From Terriglobus sp. RCC_193 (lineage in GTDB: Bacteria; Acidobacteriota; Terriglobia; Terriglobales; Acidobacteriaceae), in NCBI RefSeq assembly GCF_041355105.1, contig NZ_JBFUPK010000001.1, forward strand, positions 496,001-560,000: 64,000 bases of DNA. Direction: 5' to 3'. Each line of letters begins with the position of its first letter. The first letter of the stretch is position 1. Positions 34,969-44,198 of the stretch are shown here, in pieces. The position numbers and the translations under genes were made by a program. The notes under the pieces were generated by a model. It did no database searches. It was not told the DNA's origin and was given only the letters and a program-made list of their open reading frames with translations.

Positions 34969-36918
34969 TTACTGCGGTGTCTTCAGGCTGGGGTACCACG
35001 TTACTGTGAAGGCTGCTGTGGTGGAACCCTGTTGCCCTGCTTTCCAGATGGGAGCTTTCCATCGCTCTTCCTGAAACCAGGCATTCAGTTCCACATCGCG
35101 TGTAAGACGCTTTACCAGATCGACGCGGAAGCTGTTCTGCGTGGTGCCACCCGCAGGAAAGTCATTGCCGTTTTTCTTGTGGAGGTACTGTAGTGAGACC
35201 CATTCATTCCCGCTCAGGTGATAGGTAAGCCATGCCTGGCCGCCTTTGGCTTCGCGGCCGATCCAGTGGCCGAAGATCACTCCGCTGTTCGTCATGCCCT
35301 GCCGCTGAATGGTTTCATAGTAGTTTCCCTGGCCTCCGGTGGACCTGCTGGTGACGAAGTCGGTGTACACACCCTCTACGCGCAAATCGAGCTTGGGTGC
35401 GTAGGGAAGACGCGTGAGGTAAAGGCCCGAGAGCCACCCGGCGCGCCGCGGAGCACTGATAGGAAACACATCATCATGGGTTGTGGAGTCGACGTACAGT
35501 GTCGCCAACTTTCGCACGAACGGCAGGCGATAACTGAAGGTGACGGAAGAAAAGCGTGCGCCCGGATCGTCGCGCGAATACTTTTCCTGGACCGTTGTGT
35601 CGTTGAAATCAAAGAAACCCTTCAGGAAGGTATGCAGCGTGATGGGACCGTGTTTCTTGCCGCCCCAGATGATCGTTCGTTGAAAGCCGAATTGAAAATT
35701 TTTCGTTGGTGCGAAATCAATTTTTTCCGAATGAGCCCACGGGGAGTTGGGGTAAGTGTGTCCCTTCAGGCTACCCACAAAAAAGTCATAGCGCGTATCT
35801 CCCAATAGCCTGCTGACCAGAGGAATGTGGAGTGGTTCCACGCGATTGATACGGAAGGCGTAAATGTTGTCCGCGTTGTTGGACCATTGCATGGCACCAC
35901 CCAGAGCAGGTCCAAGCCAGGCATCGCTCTTGCCGATGGAGACTTCATGATTGAAGACATGGGCTGCAAACGTCGCTTCGATCAGATGGAAGCGGTTGAC
36001 CGCGGGCACAGGCCCTTCGGGAATGGTGTCCTGGGGACGATTGGTTCCACCGAAGTAATCCTGCGAAGGATTGTTGTAGGAAATGCCATCCAGATTGGAG
36101 AGGGCACTGGCCAGCGCATAGCTGTAACCTTCGTATCCGGGCGCGTGCTGGTATTCGCCACGAACGCGCAGGGAAAACGGCCCCAGTTCGGTGATAACTG
36201 AGCCGCCGTCATAGGTGTTGAAGCCGCTGGAGTAGGGGCGGCCATAGTCGTTGATGAAGGTCTGGCCCAGGTGCCAGCTATCGCGCAGAACGGTGCCGCC
36301 CACGCCCCGCATACTGACGTAAGCAGAGGAAACGCCGGTTATGAGCCCACGTTTCGTCAGGCCGTTTGCCGATGGTTCGTCGCGCAGTTCATAGAGAATT
36401 TTGTCCAGAATCTCTTCGGATTCGGTATCTCCTTCATCGCGGATGGCGCCTTCGCTTTTCTCCAACATGTGCAGGACGCTGCGGCGGGTCCATGGACGCA
36501 GACTGAGGAACGCGGAATCAATATAGCCGCGTGAATACAGGCGCAGGAGCGCGGGGTAAACCCAGCTATCCATGTCGATGTATGGGGATCCAAGCCAATA
36601 ATCGTCGAATTGAGCAGGGATCGGGGCCGGACTGAAGGCATTGCGGGCCACATTTGGGTGTTCTTTGGTGGGTTCAGCTTCTACGACGGGCTTATCGGCC
36701 TCCGTATAGGGGCGAGGCAGGGGAGCTGCGGGTGGAGGTGCAGATGTCTGGACCGGATTGGCGGGGGGATAGCTCGGCACAGACAATGGATCGACTGGCG
36801 ATGGCTTCGGGGTTTGTACCGCCGGTGCGTCCGGGGGAGGGGATTGTTGCTGGGCGAATGAGTGGAAGGGCAACAAGGTGGCCCCAAGAACAGCAGCGGT
36901 TGCCATGCTCCGATGCAC
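34969..36918 (-). CDS. Wzi-like capsule assembly outer-membrane protein
   Basis: About 649 residues. A signal peptide (MATAAVLGATLLPFHSFA) precedes a proline-rich segment of about 60 residues, then an alpha-helical N-domain (PALLRLYSRGYIDS and RPWTRRSVLHMLEK) and a beta-barrel ending TVTWYPSLKTPQ. This is the layout of Wzi-family proteins that anchor capsule polysaccharide at the outer membrane. The start is uncertain: GTG 36918, ATG 36906 and a longer frame to 37074 are all in frame and none has a strong ribosome-binding site. The barrel lacks a terminal aromatic residue. Position next to the polysaccharide genes supports a role in surface attachment. Confidence 0.75.
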   Translation of the reverse strand: MHRSMATAAVLGATLLPFHSFAQQQSPPPDAPAVQTPKPSPVDPLSVPSYPPANPVQTSAPPPAAPLPRPYTEADKPVVEAEPTKEHPNVARNAFSPAPIPAQFDDYWLGSPYIDMDSWVYPALLRLYSRGYIDSAFLSLRPWTRRSVLHMLEKSEGAIRDEGDTESEEILDKILYELRDEPSANGLTKRGLITGVSSAYVSMRGVGGTVLRDSWHLGQTFINDYGRPYSSGFNTYDGGSVITELGPFSLRVRGEYQHAPGYEGYSYALASALSNLDGISYNNPSQDYFGGTNRPQDTIPEGPVPAVNRFHLIEATFAAHVFNHEVSIGKSDAWLGPALGGAMQWSNNADNIYAFRINRVEPLHIPLVSRLLGDTRYDFFVGSLKGHTYPNSPWAHSEKIDFAPTKNFQFGFQRTIIWGGKKHGPITLHTFLKGFFDFNDTTVQEKYSRDDPGARFSSVTFSYRLPFVRKLATLYVDSTTHDDVFPISAPRRAGWLSGLYLTRLPYAPKLDLRVEGVYTDFVTSRSTGGQGNYYETIQRQGMTNSGVIFGHWIGREAKGGQAWLTYHLSGNEWVSLQYLHKKNGNDFPAGGTTQNSFRVDLVKRLTRDVELNAWFQEERWKAPIWKAGQQGSTTAAFTVTWYPSLKTPQ

Positions 36919-37139
36919 GGCAAGCAGCTGCGATCTCAAAATTGCACGAGTACATACTTCCAAGCGGACCTCACGGGGAATGAGCCTTGCTCGTATGATG
37001 GCTGGAAACGGCAGTAAGATGTTCCAAAAAAACGCATGGCGCGCTTTTCCGCATCCGTCTGCCTTGCAGGCCACAGGACACGTTGACCCTGATTAAGGAT
37101 TCAGCGTGGAGTGATGTGTGTCCGCATGTTCTGCCTTGG

Positions 37140-37796
37140 TTAAGCCTGGAGCAATCCACGCGCTTGCAGGCGTTCTTCCATTCCAAGGATGGAGTCCGTC
37201 GCGCCCGGCATGGCAATGGCATGAATCACCGATCCGCCCCATCCATTGCGTGCCCGCAGAAGGGATTCCTGCATCACGCGGCATACTGCCACCGCATCGG
37301 CGGCGTCGACGGGAAGGATCGGAATCCGGGTGGACTTCATACGCTTTTCTGTAAGGGCCCTTGGTTCGATCTCGCTTTTTACAACGACCAGCAGAGGGAG
37401 GTCATTGGATTCCATCAATTTTAATGTCCCCACCAAAGATGGGAAATCGTGTAACAAGGCGATGGTCACAGGCTTTGGTTCACGCACAGAATGCATGGAC
37501 TGCAGTGCCATGCCTGCGGCGACCGAGGCGCATTCCTCTGTTGAGCCGTTGCAGGCGACGGTATGGAGTGACGCAATCGAAACAGGAAAGTAGCTTTCCA
37601 CGGCGGTCTTCAGCAGGGGAAGTTTGCCAGCGGTCACTACGGTATCGCGACGGTGCAGCTGCGAAAGGATACCGGCCAGCAGGGACTCCGGTTCTGCCAC
37701 TGCGGATGCTTTGACGTTGCGTGTCACATCGGTCCAGGTGGAGGTTTCCCGCTTTGCGCTGCGAAGCGCCTTCATGGTTTCATATATCTTCCGCAT
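37140..37796 (-). CDS. E1-alpha-like (2-oxoacid dehydrogenase family) protein without thiamine motif
   Basis: 218 residues from ATG 37796 (an upstream ATG at 37895 is possible). MRKIYETMKALRSAKRE resembles the first helix of dehydrogenase E1-alpha subunits, and the order ACNGSTEECASVAAGMAL, VTIALLHDFPS, LPLLVVVKSE, ILPVDAADAVAVCRVM and EERLQARGLL follows the E1-alpha fold strand by strand. However, the thiamine-diphosphate motif GDG...NN is replaced (LLHDF ... SE), and the protein is shorter than the usual 320-380 residues. It is probably a non-catalytic relative. Function is unknown. Confidence 0.5.
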   Translation of the reverse strand: MRKIYETMKALRSAKRETSTWTDVTRNVKASAVAEPESLLAGILSQLHRRDTVVTAGKLPLLKTAVESYFPVSIASLHTVACNGSTEECASVAAGMALQSMHSVREPKPVTIALLHDFPSLVGTLKLMESNDLPLLVVVKSEIEPRALTEKRMKSTRIPILPVDAADAVAVCRVMQESLLRARNGWGGSVIHAIAMPGATDSILGMEERLQARGLLQA

Positions 37797-37818
37797 CGCG
37801 GTATCGCTGATCGGTGGC

Positions 37819-37953
37819 TTACCCAAGCAGGCGTTCTCCCAGTTCCAGTGGCAGTGTGAAGTTCGAGTATCGCATTCCGCAGGGCTTCGCTCCATAGCGA
37901 TTCCGCACGAAGTTCGCTTCTTCGAAATGGATTGTTGGGAGGCGCGATTTCAA
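37819..37953 (-). CDS. Possible 44-residue protein, unrecognised
   Basis: A TTG-started frame between xseB and the E1-alpha-like gene reads KSRLPTIHFEEANFVRNR, then YGAKPCGMRYSNFTLPLE, and ends GERLLG at a TAA. It looks more protein-like than the competing frames, but there is no ribosome-binding site and no known family. It may be a leader peptide or chance. Confidence 0.25.
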   Translation of the reverse strand: MKSRLPTIHFEEANFVRNRYGAKPCGMRYSNFTLPLELGERLLG

Positions 37954-37963
37954 GGCAGTCGAT

Positions 37964-38188
37964 TTACTCGTCTTCGCTCAGCGCGAGATCTTCCGCTTCC
38001 ATCTTGCGACCACGTTGCAGTAGGACCTGGACACGGCCTTCCGCCGCATCCAGTTCCTTCTTGCAGGATTCTGACAGAGCGACGCCCTGTTCAAAGAGCG
38101 CGAGAGATTCTTCCAGGGACAGGTCGCCCTTTTCCAGTCGTTCCACGACGCTTTCCAGCGATTTCAGCTGCTCTTCAAAGGTTGCCAT
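37964..38188 (-). CDS. xseB: Exodeoxyribonuclease VII small subunit
   Basis: 74 residues, the normal XseB length: MATFEEQLKSLESVVERLEKG, LSLEESLALFEQGVAL and the acidic C-terminus. It is a coiled-coil subunit that binds XseA (not in the window) to form the single-strand-specific nuclease. It lies 15 bases downstream of the methyltransferase/reductase gene on the same strand. Confidence 0.95.
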   Translation of the reverse strand: MATFEEQLKSLESVVERLEKGDLSLEESLALFEQGVALSESCKKELDAAEGRVQVLLQRGRKMEAEDLALSEDE

Positions 38189-38203
38189 GTCCGTTTCCTG
38201 ATC

Positions 38204-40081
38204 CTACTCCGCTGTGATCGGTACCAGCAGAGCTTCCAGCACTTCTGCTGCTGCGGTATAGCGGGCGAAGGGAGCACTTACCTGAACGCCCTGCACCATG
38301 GGCTGTGCCTCGGCCAGCATTTCCTGCGCAATGCGGACGCCTTCTGCACGCGACTGCTCCGGTGTTCCGGCATGAGCGGCCATGCGATGCAGAATCTGCT
38401 CCGGCATACGCACTTTCAGGTCGTTCTTCATGAACTCCGCATTCTTTACGCTGGTCAGCGGCCAGATGCCCGCGACGACAGGGATGCGGAAGCCTTCGAT
38501 GCGTTTCAGGAATGTCTCCAGTAATTTCAGATCGAAGACCGGCTGCGTGATGGCGAACTCAGCTCCTGCTTCCACCTTGGCTGCAAAGCGACGGACTTCG
38601 AGGTCCAGATCGGGCACGCCGGGATTCGCCGCGCAGGCCAGTACAAACCCGGTGCTGGCGCCGATGCTCTGGCCACCAATGTCCAGGCCATGATTCATGT
38701 CGCGCAGAACGCGAGTCAGGCCGACCGCATCAACATCAAAGACGCCGGTTGCATCGGGATAATTGCCCATCTTCGGCGGATCGCCTGTCAGGCAGAGGAT
38801 GTTCTTCATGCCGAGCGATGCCGCGCCCAGGAGATCGCTCTGGATGCCGAGGAGATTGCGGTCGCGGCAGGTGAAGTGAATGATGGTTTCAATGCCGACC
38901 TTCTGCTCGATCTGAAGGCACAGGCTGCTGGCGCTCATGCGTGTGCTGGCACGCGGCGAATCCGGCACGTTGATGGCGTGCACGCCGAGCCGCTTCAGCA
39001 TACGTGCGCCTTCGAGTTCCCGCGTGGAATCAAAGCCTTTGGGCGGGACGATTTCCACCATGGTGATGAATTCGCCGGTGGCGATGCGACGGCCAAGCTG
39101 TGAACGCTCTGCCAACGGTGCGGGGGCGATCAGCGCGGCGGTGGGTTTATCTCCTACCTGCGCTATACCTTGCGCCTGCGACTGGATCGCCTTCACGCTG
39201 GAACGCATGGCGCGAATGTGCTGCGGCGTGGTGCCACAGCAGCCACCAATAATCGTTGCACCCAGACGCATGGCCTTGCGGGCAAAGCTGGCGAGATACT
39301 CCGGCGAGGAGAGATAGATGCTGCGGCCGTCCACGCAACTGGGAACACCTGCATTAGGCATGGCGGCGAGGGGCAGCGAAGTCACCCGACGCATGCGTTC
39401 GATGGTGTCCAGCACAAGCTGCGGGCCGTCGCTGCAATTGCATCCGATGGCATTTGCGCCCCACTCAGCCAGTCGTTGCGCCGCCTCTTCCGGTGACGTG
39501 CCGTCCGAGACATTCCCCGCATCGGTCACGGTGACCATGGCGATGATTGGCAGATCGGTGCTCACCTGATGAATAGCGTCGATGGCGGCTTTTGCTTCCG
39601 CCATAGAGGTCATCGTCTCCACCACGAGCAGGTCCACGCCCGCATCGACAAGTGCCTGAACCTGTTCGCGATAGGCGGCGGTCATGATGGATGCATCGCG
39701 TTCCGGTTCTGGCAGGCCAAGTGGGCCGAGTGCGCCAGCAATATAGGCATGGTGTGCGTGCTTTTCGCGGATAGCATTTGCGGCTTCGAGGGCGAGTTTC
39801 ACCCCGGCGGCATTGATCTCTGCCACTTTATCTTCCAGGCCGAAACGCTTCAAGCGAATGGCATTCGCACCAAAGGTGTTGGTCTCCAGAAGTTCCGCGC
39901 CTGCAAGCAGATATTCCTCATGAATATCGCGGACCAGCTTCGGCTCGCTGAGGTTTAATTCGTCGAAGCAGCGATTGATAAAGATGCCACGCGCATACAG
40001 CATCGTCCCCATGGCGCCATCGCAAAGGATGGGGTGGGAGCCGAAAATACGGTCGGTGGTGGGCGGAGAAACTTCAGACAT
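38204..40081 (-). CDS. Bifunctional homocysteine S-methyltransferase / methylenetetrahydrofolate reductase
   Basis: 625 residues. Residues 1 to about 290 are a zinc-dependent homocysteine methyltransferase barrel: LCDGAMGTMLY, ETNTFGANAIRL, GCNCSDGP and GGCCGTTP (three zinc Cys). From about 330 a MetF-type flavin barrel follows: TMVEIVPPKGFDSTRELEGA, GIQSDLLGAASLGMKNILCLTGDPP and IPVVAGIWPLTS. The fusion makes methyl-THF and can transfer a methyl group to homocysteine. It is transcribed divergently from the lipoprotein gene at 40227. No SAM riboswitch is visible upstream. Confidence 0.93.
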   Translation of the reverse strand: MSEVSPPTTDRIFGSHPILCDGAMGTMLYARGIFINRCFDELNLSEPKLVRDIHEEYLLAGAELLETNTFGANAIRLKRFGLEDKVAEINAAGVKLALEAANAIREKHAHHAYIAGALGPLGLPEPERDASIMTAAYREQVQALVDAGVDLLVVETMTSMAEAKAAIDAIHQVSTDLPIIAMVTVTDAGNVSDGTSPEEAAQRLAEWGANAIGCNCSDGPQLVLDTIERMRRVTSLPLAAMPNAGVPSCVDGRSIYLSSPEYLASFARKAMRLGATIIGGCCGTTPQHIRAMRSSVKAIQSQAQGIAQVGDKPTAALIAPAPLAERSQLGRRIATGEFITMVEIVPPKGFDSTRELEGARMLKRLGVHAINVPDSPRASTRMSASSLCLQIEQKVGIETIIHFTCRDRNLLGIQSDLLGAASLGMKNILCLTGDPPKMGNYPDATGVFDVDAVGLTRVLRDMNHGLDIGGQSIGASTGFVLACAANPGVPDLDLEVRRFAAKVEAGAEFAITQPVFDLKLLETFLKRIEGFRIPVVAGIWPLTSVKNAEFMKNDLKVRMPEQILHRMAAHAGTPEQSRAEGVRIAQEMLAEAQPMVQGVQVSAPFARYTAAAEVLEALLVPITAE

Positions 40082-40226
40082 AGATGTCTCCCTATCCTAC
40101 TTCGTTCAACGGTTCACAGTTGGGTTCGTCCAACCTGTACCCGTTCTGCAAATCAGCCTGTTTGCTTTGGTATACTTGGGCAGGTTGCGGACAGGGAGAT
40201 TCCCGCAGCAACATTGAGGTTTTCCG

Positions 40227-41735
40227 TTGAAGAGTGTTTCCGTTGCGCGGTCGGCAGCCGCCCTCCTGTGTGCCACCGTCGTTGTTCTCCTGACGGGTTG
40301 TGGATATCGCCCCTATAAGACCACAGAGAATCAGTTCGCCGGTCGTCCTGTTCCGCCGTCGAAGCTGACTCAGCGCGTGATGGTCGCCATCTCGCAGGCA
40401 TCGCTTCTTGGCGGTGGTCTGGAAGTGTTGGATGCCAAGCGCGATATCCGTTCCAACGTCTATGTAGCGAATAGCACCACGATGATTAGCGCTTACAGCA
40501 GTAATGCGAAGAGCATCATCAACTATCCGGAGCAGATGCGCGGCTACGTGTACAGCTCGGATGGTGCTATCAATACGATTAACTATTCGACAGAAGCCGC
40601 AGCCGGCACCACGGCGGCCACCACGGGCGCTCTGTCCTCGTATTTTGTGTCGCAGGATGTGTATTCGGTTCTGACAGCGGTAGAGAGCAGTGGCCTCTTC
40701 GTTATGAATGCTCCGTCAACGTCGTCGGCCACAACGAGCTCGGTCATGGCGACCTACTCGTTTCCGATTCCCAGCGTGTACAAAGTGGTGGCAAATCCGT
40801 CCCACAGCGTAATCCTGCTGATGCTGCGCAATTCGAATATGGTCTACCGTGTTCTGCAGCTGAACAGCGACCAGTCCGGGAACCAGCCGGCACCTGCAAA
40901 TTCGCTGACCTGTATGCCGGTTAATAATCCGGTGTACTGCATCGTCCCGGTGGGTGCAACACAGACCAACGGAACCGTCTCCGAGCCCAGCTTTCACCGT
41001 CCGTACGACGCATACTTCTCGCCGGATGGATCGCAGGTGTACTTCCTGAACTGCGGTCGCGAATGCGGCGGGACGTCAGCAACGGGTGACGATGTGGCCG
41101 GTGTGTCCTTTGCCAACCTGAACACGCTCCGCATCGACTACTATCCGCCCAGCAGCACCTATGTCTCGCCGGTGACCAGCTTCACGGCGGTTCCGGGCGG
41201 CGCTACGGCCGCAATCTCGGATGGCAACACGCTGTATGTGGCAGGGCAGTCGCTGCAGACAGATGGCCTCTTCGGTGGCAACCTGTCCGTGATTCCGCTA
41301 TCCACGAAGACCATCTCCGCGACGTACTCCATCTCCGATGGAACGCACACGAAGATGCTCTTCGCTGATAACAACACGCTCTGGATCGGTTCTTCCAATT
41401 GCGCCAGCGGTGAACGTCAGGCGCACAATCAGAACTACAACTGCCTGACACGCTATGACATTACGAACAGGGCTGCAGCCATTGTTCCGAATGTCACGCC
41501 TGGTGGCGCTACGACTGTGCCGTATCCGAATGAAAACCTGGACAAGTACTACTACGGCAGCCTAACCGGGCTGTGCTGGGTGGAGAATCTGAACAAGGTT
41601 TACACCGCGTATGGTGGTCAGGTGCATGCTTTCAACACTGCTGATGGTTCGGAGATCGACAACACCAACATCACCGTGCAGGGAACAGCGACCGACGTGG
41701 CCTACATGGACGCGTCTACGAACGTTGCAAACTAA
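40227..41735 (+). CDS. Lipoprotein with beta-propeller-like surface pattern, unknown function
   Basis: 502 residues from a TTG start with GAGG seven bases upstream. A lipoprotein signal (CATVVVLLTGC, lipobox LTGC) puts it at the membrane. The body repeats patterns such as VVANPSHSVILLMLRNSNMV, DAYFSPDGSQVYFLNCG and GGNLSVIPLSTKTIS, suggesting WD/YVTN-like propeller blades. No catalytic motif is visible and the family is unknown to me. TATACT at 40171-40176 is a possible -10 element. It ends 2 bases before a very long terminator hairpin. Confidence 0.7.
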   Translation: MKSVSVARSAAALLCATVVVLLTGCGYRPYKTTENQFAGRPVPPSKLTQRVMVAISQASLLGGGLEVLDAKRDIRSNVYVANSTTMISAYSSNAKSIINYPEQMRGYVYSSDGAINTINYSTEAAAGTTAATTGALSSYFVSQDVYSVLTAVESSGLFVMNAPSTSSATTSSVMATYSFPIPSVYKVVANPSHSVILLMLRNSNMVYRVLQLNSDQSGNQPAPANSLTCMPVNNPVYCIVPVGATQTNGTVSEPSFHRPYDAYFSPDGSQVYFLNCGRECGGTSATGDDVAGVSFANLNTLRIDYYPPSSTYVSPVTSFTAVPGGATAAISDGNTLYVAGQSLQTDGLFGGNLSVIPLSTKTISATYSISDGTHTKMLFADNNTLWIGSSNCASGERQAHNQNYNCLTRYDITNRAAAIVPNVTPGGATTVPYPNENLDKYYYGSLTGLCWVENLNKVYTAYGGQVHAFNTADGSEIDNTNITVQGTATDVAYMDASTNVAN

Positions 41736-41736
41736 T

Positions 41737-41804
41737 CCAGCATCATAAAAACAAACAACGGCCCGCTATGACGAGCGGGCCGTTGTTTGTTTTTATGATG
41801 CTGG
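41737..41804. terminator. Bidirectional terminator, perfect 31-base inverted repeat
   Basis: Bases 41737-41767 and 41774-41804 are exact reverse complements with a 6-base loop (ATGACG). The GC core ACGGCCCGCT is flanked by an A-rich arm on one side and its T-rich partner on the other, so both transcripts end in a hairpin plus U-run. It separates the lipoprotein gene and lpxD, which converge here. Confidence 0.92.
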
Positions 41805-41811
41805 ACCATTA

Positions 41812-42735
41812 CTAACGGCCCCGGCTCAGGCGTGCCAGATCGCGCAGATACTGCTTCAAAGGACGCGCCGGACGTCCCCAGAAAACCTGTCCGGCCCCAA
41901 ATAATTTCTTACCGCTGAGTACGCCTGCGCCGCCGCCAAGAATCACGCCGGGACCGACCGTAGCGTGTTCTCCCATGCCGACCTGTCCACCAAGGATTGC
42001 TCCATCTTCCACTACGGATGATCCGCTGATGCCAGTCTGCGCTGCAATGATCACGTTGCGGCCAATGCGGCAGTTGTGGCCGATATGCACCAGGTTGTCG
42101 ATCTTTGTCCCCGCGCCAATGCGGGTTTCTTCCAGCGCACCGCGGTCTATGGTGGTGTTTGCGCCAATCTCCACATCGTCTTCAATCACCAGTGCGCCCT
42201 GCTGCGGAAACATCAGGTAGCTGCCATCTGACCTGCGTGCATAGCCAAAACCGAGTGCGCCAAGTATCGCTCCCGCCTGAATCCGTACGCGATTGCCGAT
42301 AACCACGCCGGGCTCAATGACAACCCGTGCACCGATAAGGCATCCATTGCCGATGCGAACGCCTGCGCCAATCACTGCACCGGGATCAACGCTGGTATTT
42401 TCGCCAATCTGTGCAGTCGGATCGATCACTGCAGTCGGATGAATTACCGCGGCTGCTGCCGGGCGCAGACGATCTCCAACAATAGAGAAGGCAAGTCGTG
42501 GGTCTTTCACCAGCACGACTCGGTTGTCGTTTTTTTCTGCGGCGATCTTCGTAGAAGCAAGGATGACGCCTGCGCGGGATTGCAGAGCCGCTTCCAGAAC
42601 ATCTGCGGATGAGGCAAAGACGGCTGCATCCATGTCCGCATCTTCGAGAGCGCTGACGCGCGTGATCTTGCCCTCAGAGAGGGAAGAAACAGCTTGTCCG
42701 CCGGTCCATTCTGCAATCTCTGCAATGGTTGCCAT
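41812..42735 (-). CDS. lpxD: UDP-3-O-acylglucosamine N-acyltransferase LpxD
   Basis: 307 residues. The N-terminal uridine-binding domain (ISRVSAL-like [11 protein letters not shown]) is followed by hexapeptide repeats of a left-handed beta-helix ([19 protein letters not shown] ...) with the catalytic region [15 protein letters not shown]. It adds the N-linked acyl chain in lipid A synthesis. The ATG at 42735 overlaps the TGA of the upstream acyltransferase gene. The rest of the lpx pathway is not in the window. Confidence 0.92.
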   Translation of the reverse strand: MATIAEIAEWTGGQAVSSLSEGKITRVSALEDADMDAAVFASSADVLEAALQSRAGVILASTKIAAEKNDNRVVLVKDPRLAFSIVGDRLRPAAAAVIHPTAVIDPTAQIGENTSVDPGAVIGAGVRIGNGCLIGARVVIEPGVVIGNRVRIQAGAILGALGFGYARRSDGSYLMFPQQGALVIEDDVEIGANTTIDRGALEETRIGAGTKIDNLVHIGHNCRIGRNVIIAAQTGISGSSVVEDGAILGGQVGMGEHATVGPGVILGGGAGVLSGKKLFGAGQVFWGRPARPLKQYLRDLARLSRGR

Positions 42736-43706
42736 CAAACTAATTCACCTTGTTTTGCTGTTCGCGATACCGGCAGTGCAGATTCAGTCGAGGAAGTGCG
42801 CCGCTTGTAAATTGGTGGCTCACCTTCGGGACGTGTCTTCCAGCGGCGATGCAGCCACAGCCACTGATCCGGATAGCGACGGATGTACTCTTCCGTAACA
42901 CGGGCAAACAATGCGGTGTTTGCCAGTGCATCGGCTTCGGCATCGTCCGTCTTCTGCAGTTGCAATCCTTCACCGAAGTGCAGGACATAACGTGACTCTT
43001 CATCTGACCAAAGAAGAAATCCCGGCACCACCGCTGCGTCTGTCTTGCGTGCAATGCGGGCCAGCCCGCTGCCAGTGCATGCGGGAATGCCGAAGAAGGG
43101 AACGAACACACCTTGCGGCGGCGTCATGTTTGTGTCCATTAAAATACCGACTGCTTCGCCCCGATGCATCGCCTTGATGATGCCGCGCGCGAAGTCGTCC
43201 TTGTGCAAGACACGATTACCGTGCAGACAACGGATGCTGTTTACGAAGTCGTCCACCAGCGGATTGTCTAACCGGCGAATGACCATACCCATTTGTTCGC
43301 CAAGCAGGGAATGGACGAAGCTTGATAGCTCCCATGCGCCCAGATGGCCAGTGAGTATGAGTACACCCTTTCCTTTTGCCTTGGCCGATTGGTAATGTTC
43401 AAGGCCTTCGTAACGCATGACTTCTCGCTGCACGAACTCCGGTGAATACTTCGACATCTGACAGAACTCAGCCAGCAGCCAACCAAGGTTGCGGTAGGTT
43501 TTTTGCAGGATGGCACGGCGTTCCGCGGCGGTGATGCCGGGGAAGGCGATCTGAAGATTCTGTTCACCAGCGGAGGAAAGCCTGCCTGCGAGTCGGCCTG
43601 CAAGTGTGCCAAGCCATGCACCAACAGCACGCGCTGTGTTCCTGGGAAGCATGCGCAGCAATCCTACGACCAGGCGCAGCGCAGCGTATTCCATGCGTTG
43701 CCGCAT
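42735..43706 (-). CDS. Lipid A late acyltransferase (LpxL/HtrB-like)
   Basis: 323 residues from ATG 43706 (a TTG at 43742 is possible). An N-terminal membrane segment is followed by the H-x4-E/D active-site motif GHLGAWE, the block [17 protein letters not shown] and [15 protein letters not shown] near the end, all typical of Kdo-lipid A lauroyl/myristoyl transferases. It adds a secondary acyl chain to lipid A at the inner membrane. It is translationally linked to lpxD. Confidence 0.9.
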   Translation of the reverse strand: MRQRMEYAALRLVVGLLRMLPRNTARAVGAWLGTLAGRLAGRLSSAGEQNLQIAFPGITAAERRAILQKTYRNLGWLLAEFCQMSKYSPEFVQREVMRYEGLEHYQSAKAKGKGVLILTGHLGAWELSSFVHSLLGEQMGMVIRRLDNPLVDDFVNSIRCLHGNRVLHKDDFARGIIKAMHRGEAVGILMDTNMTPPQGVFVPFFGIPACTGSGLARIARKTDAAVVPGFLLWSDEESRYVLHFGEGLQLQKTDDAEADALANTALFARVTEEYIRRYPDQWLWLHRRWKTRPEGEPPIYKRRTSSTESALPVSRTAKQGELV

Positions 43707-43793
43707 CGTCGCCCGAACCCGCTCTGTTCCAGAAGCATTCAACCCGAACAGTGTACTGCTATTTCGACGTCGAAAACATTGGCGCAGTATGGC

Positions 43794-44069
43794 TTAATGT
43801 CGGTTGAGATTTTGCAGGTAACAGAGATAGGCTGAAAACTTTTCCGGGGCGGAGCGGTAGTAAACGTTCAGCCCTTCCTTACGCGATGTAATAAGGCCGA
43901 GATCGGTAAGGACTTTGAGGTGATGTGAGACCGTTCCGGGCGAGAGTGCGTGCTTGTTGCAGACTTCGCCACAGTAGATCTCATCGCCTTCCGCAATTTG
44001 CTTGTAAATGGAAAATCGGCTCGGCTCTCCGAGTGCCTTCGCGATCAATGTTGCTTCTTTTTCTTTCAT
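43794..44069 (-). CDS. ArsR-family transcriptional regulator
   Basis: 91 residues: IAKALGEPSRFSIYKQI, then CGEVCNKHALSPGTVSHHLKVL (recognition helix) and GLITSRKEGLNVYYR (wing). The Cys pair in YCGEVCNKH sits near the metal-binding position of ArsR/SmtB, but similar Cys placement also occurs in thiol or solvent sensors, so the inducer is uncertain. The ATG at 44069 starts the domain; the long upstream extension runs through the divergent promoter. It very likely represses the efflux operon transcribed away from it. Confidence 0.85.
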   Translation of the reverse strand: MKEKEATLIAKALGEPSRFSIYKQIAEGDEIYCGEVCNKHALSPGTVSHHLKVLTDLGLITSRKEGLNVYYRSAPEKFSAYLCYLQNLNRH

Positions 44070-44140
44070 CGCTCTCACACCTATAAGACGTGCCAACTGT
44101 GCGAAATGTTCAGAAACGATGAATTCCTGAATCCAACTAA

Positions 44141-44165
44141 TTTGACGCACATCAAAGTAGTCAAA
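44141..44165. promoter_or_regulatory. Candidate ArsR operator in divergent promoter region
   Basis: TTTGAC at 44141-44146 and GTCAAA at 44160-44165 form an inverted repeat with a 13-base spacer, with a further ATCAAA between them. It lies between the regulator and the efflux operon, 33 bases before the pump start. The half-sites are short, so this is tentative. Confidence 0.35.
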
Positions 44166-44198
44166 ATCTAAAAACGTCGCGTTTATGGAGACGTCGTT

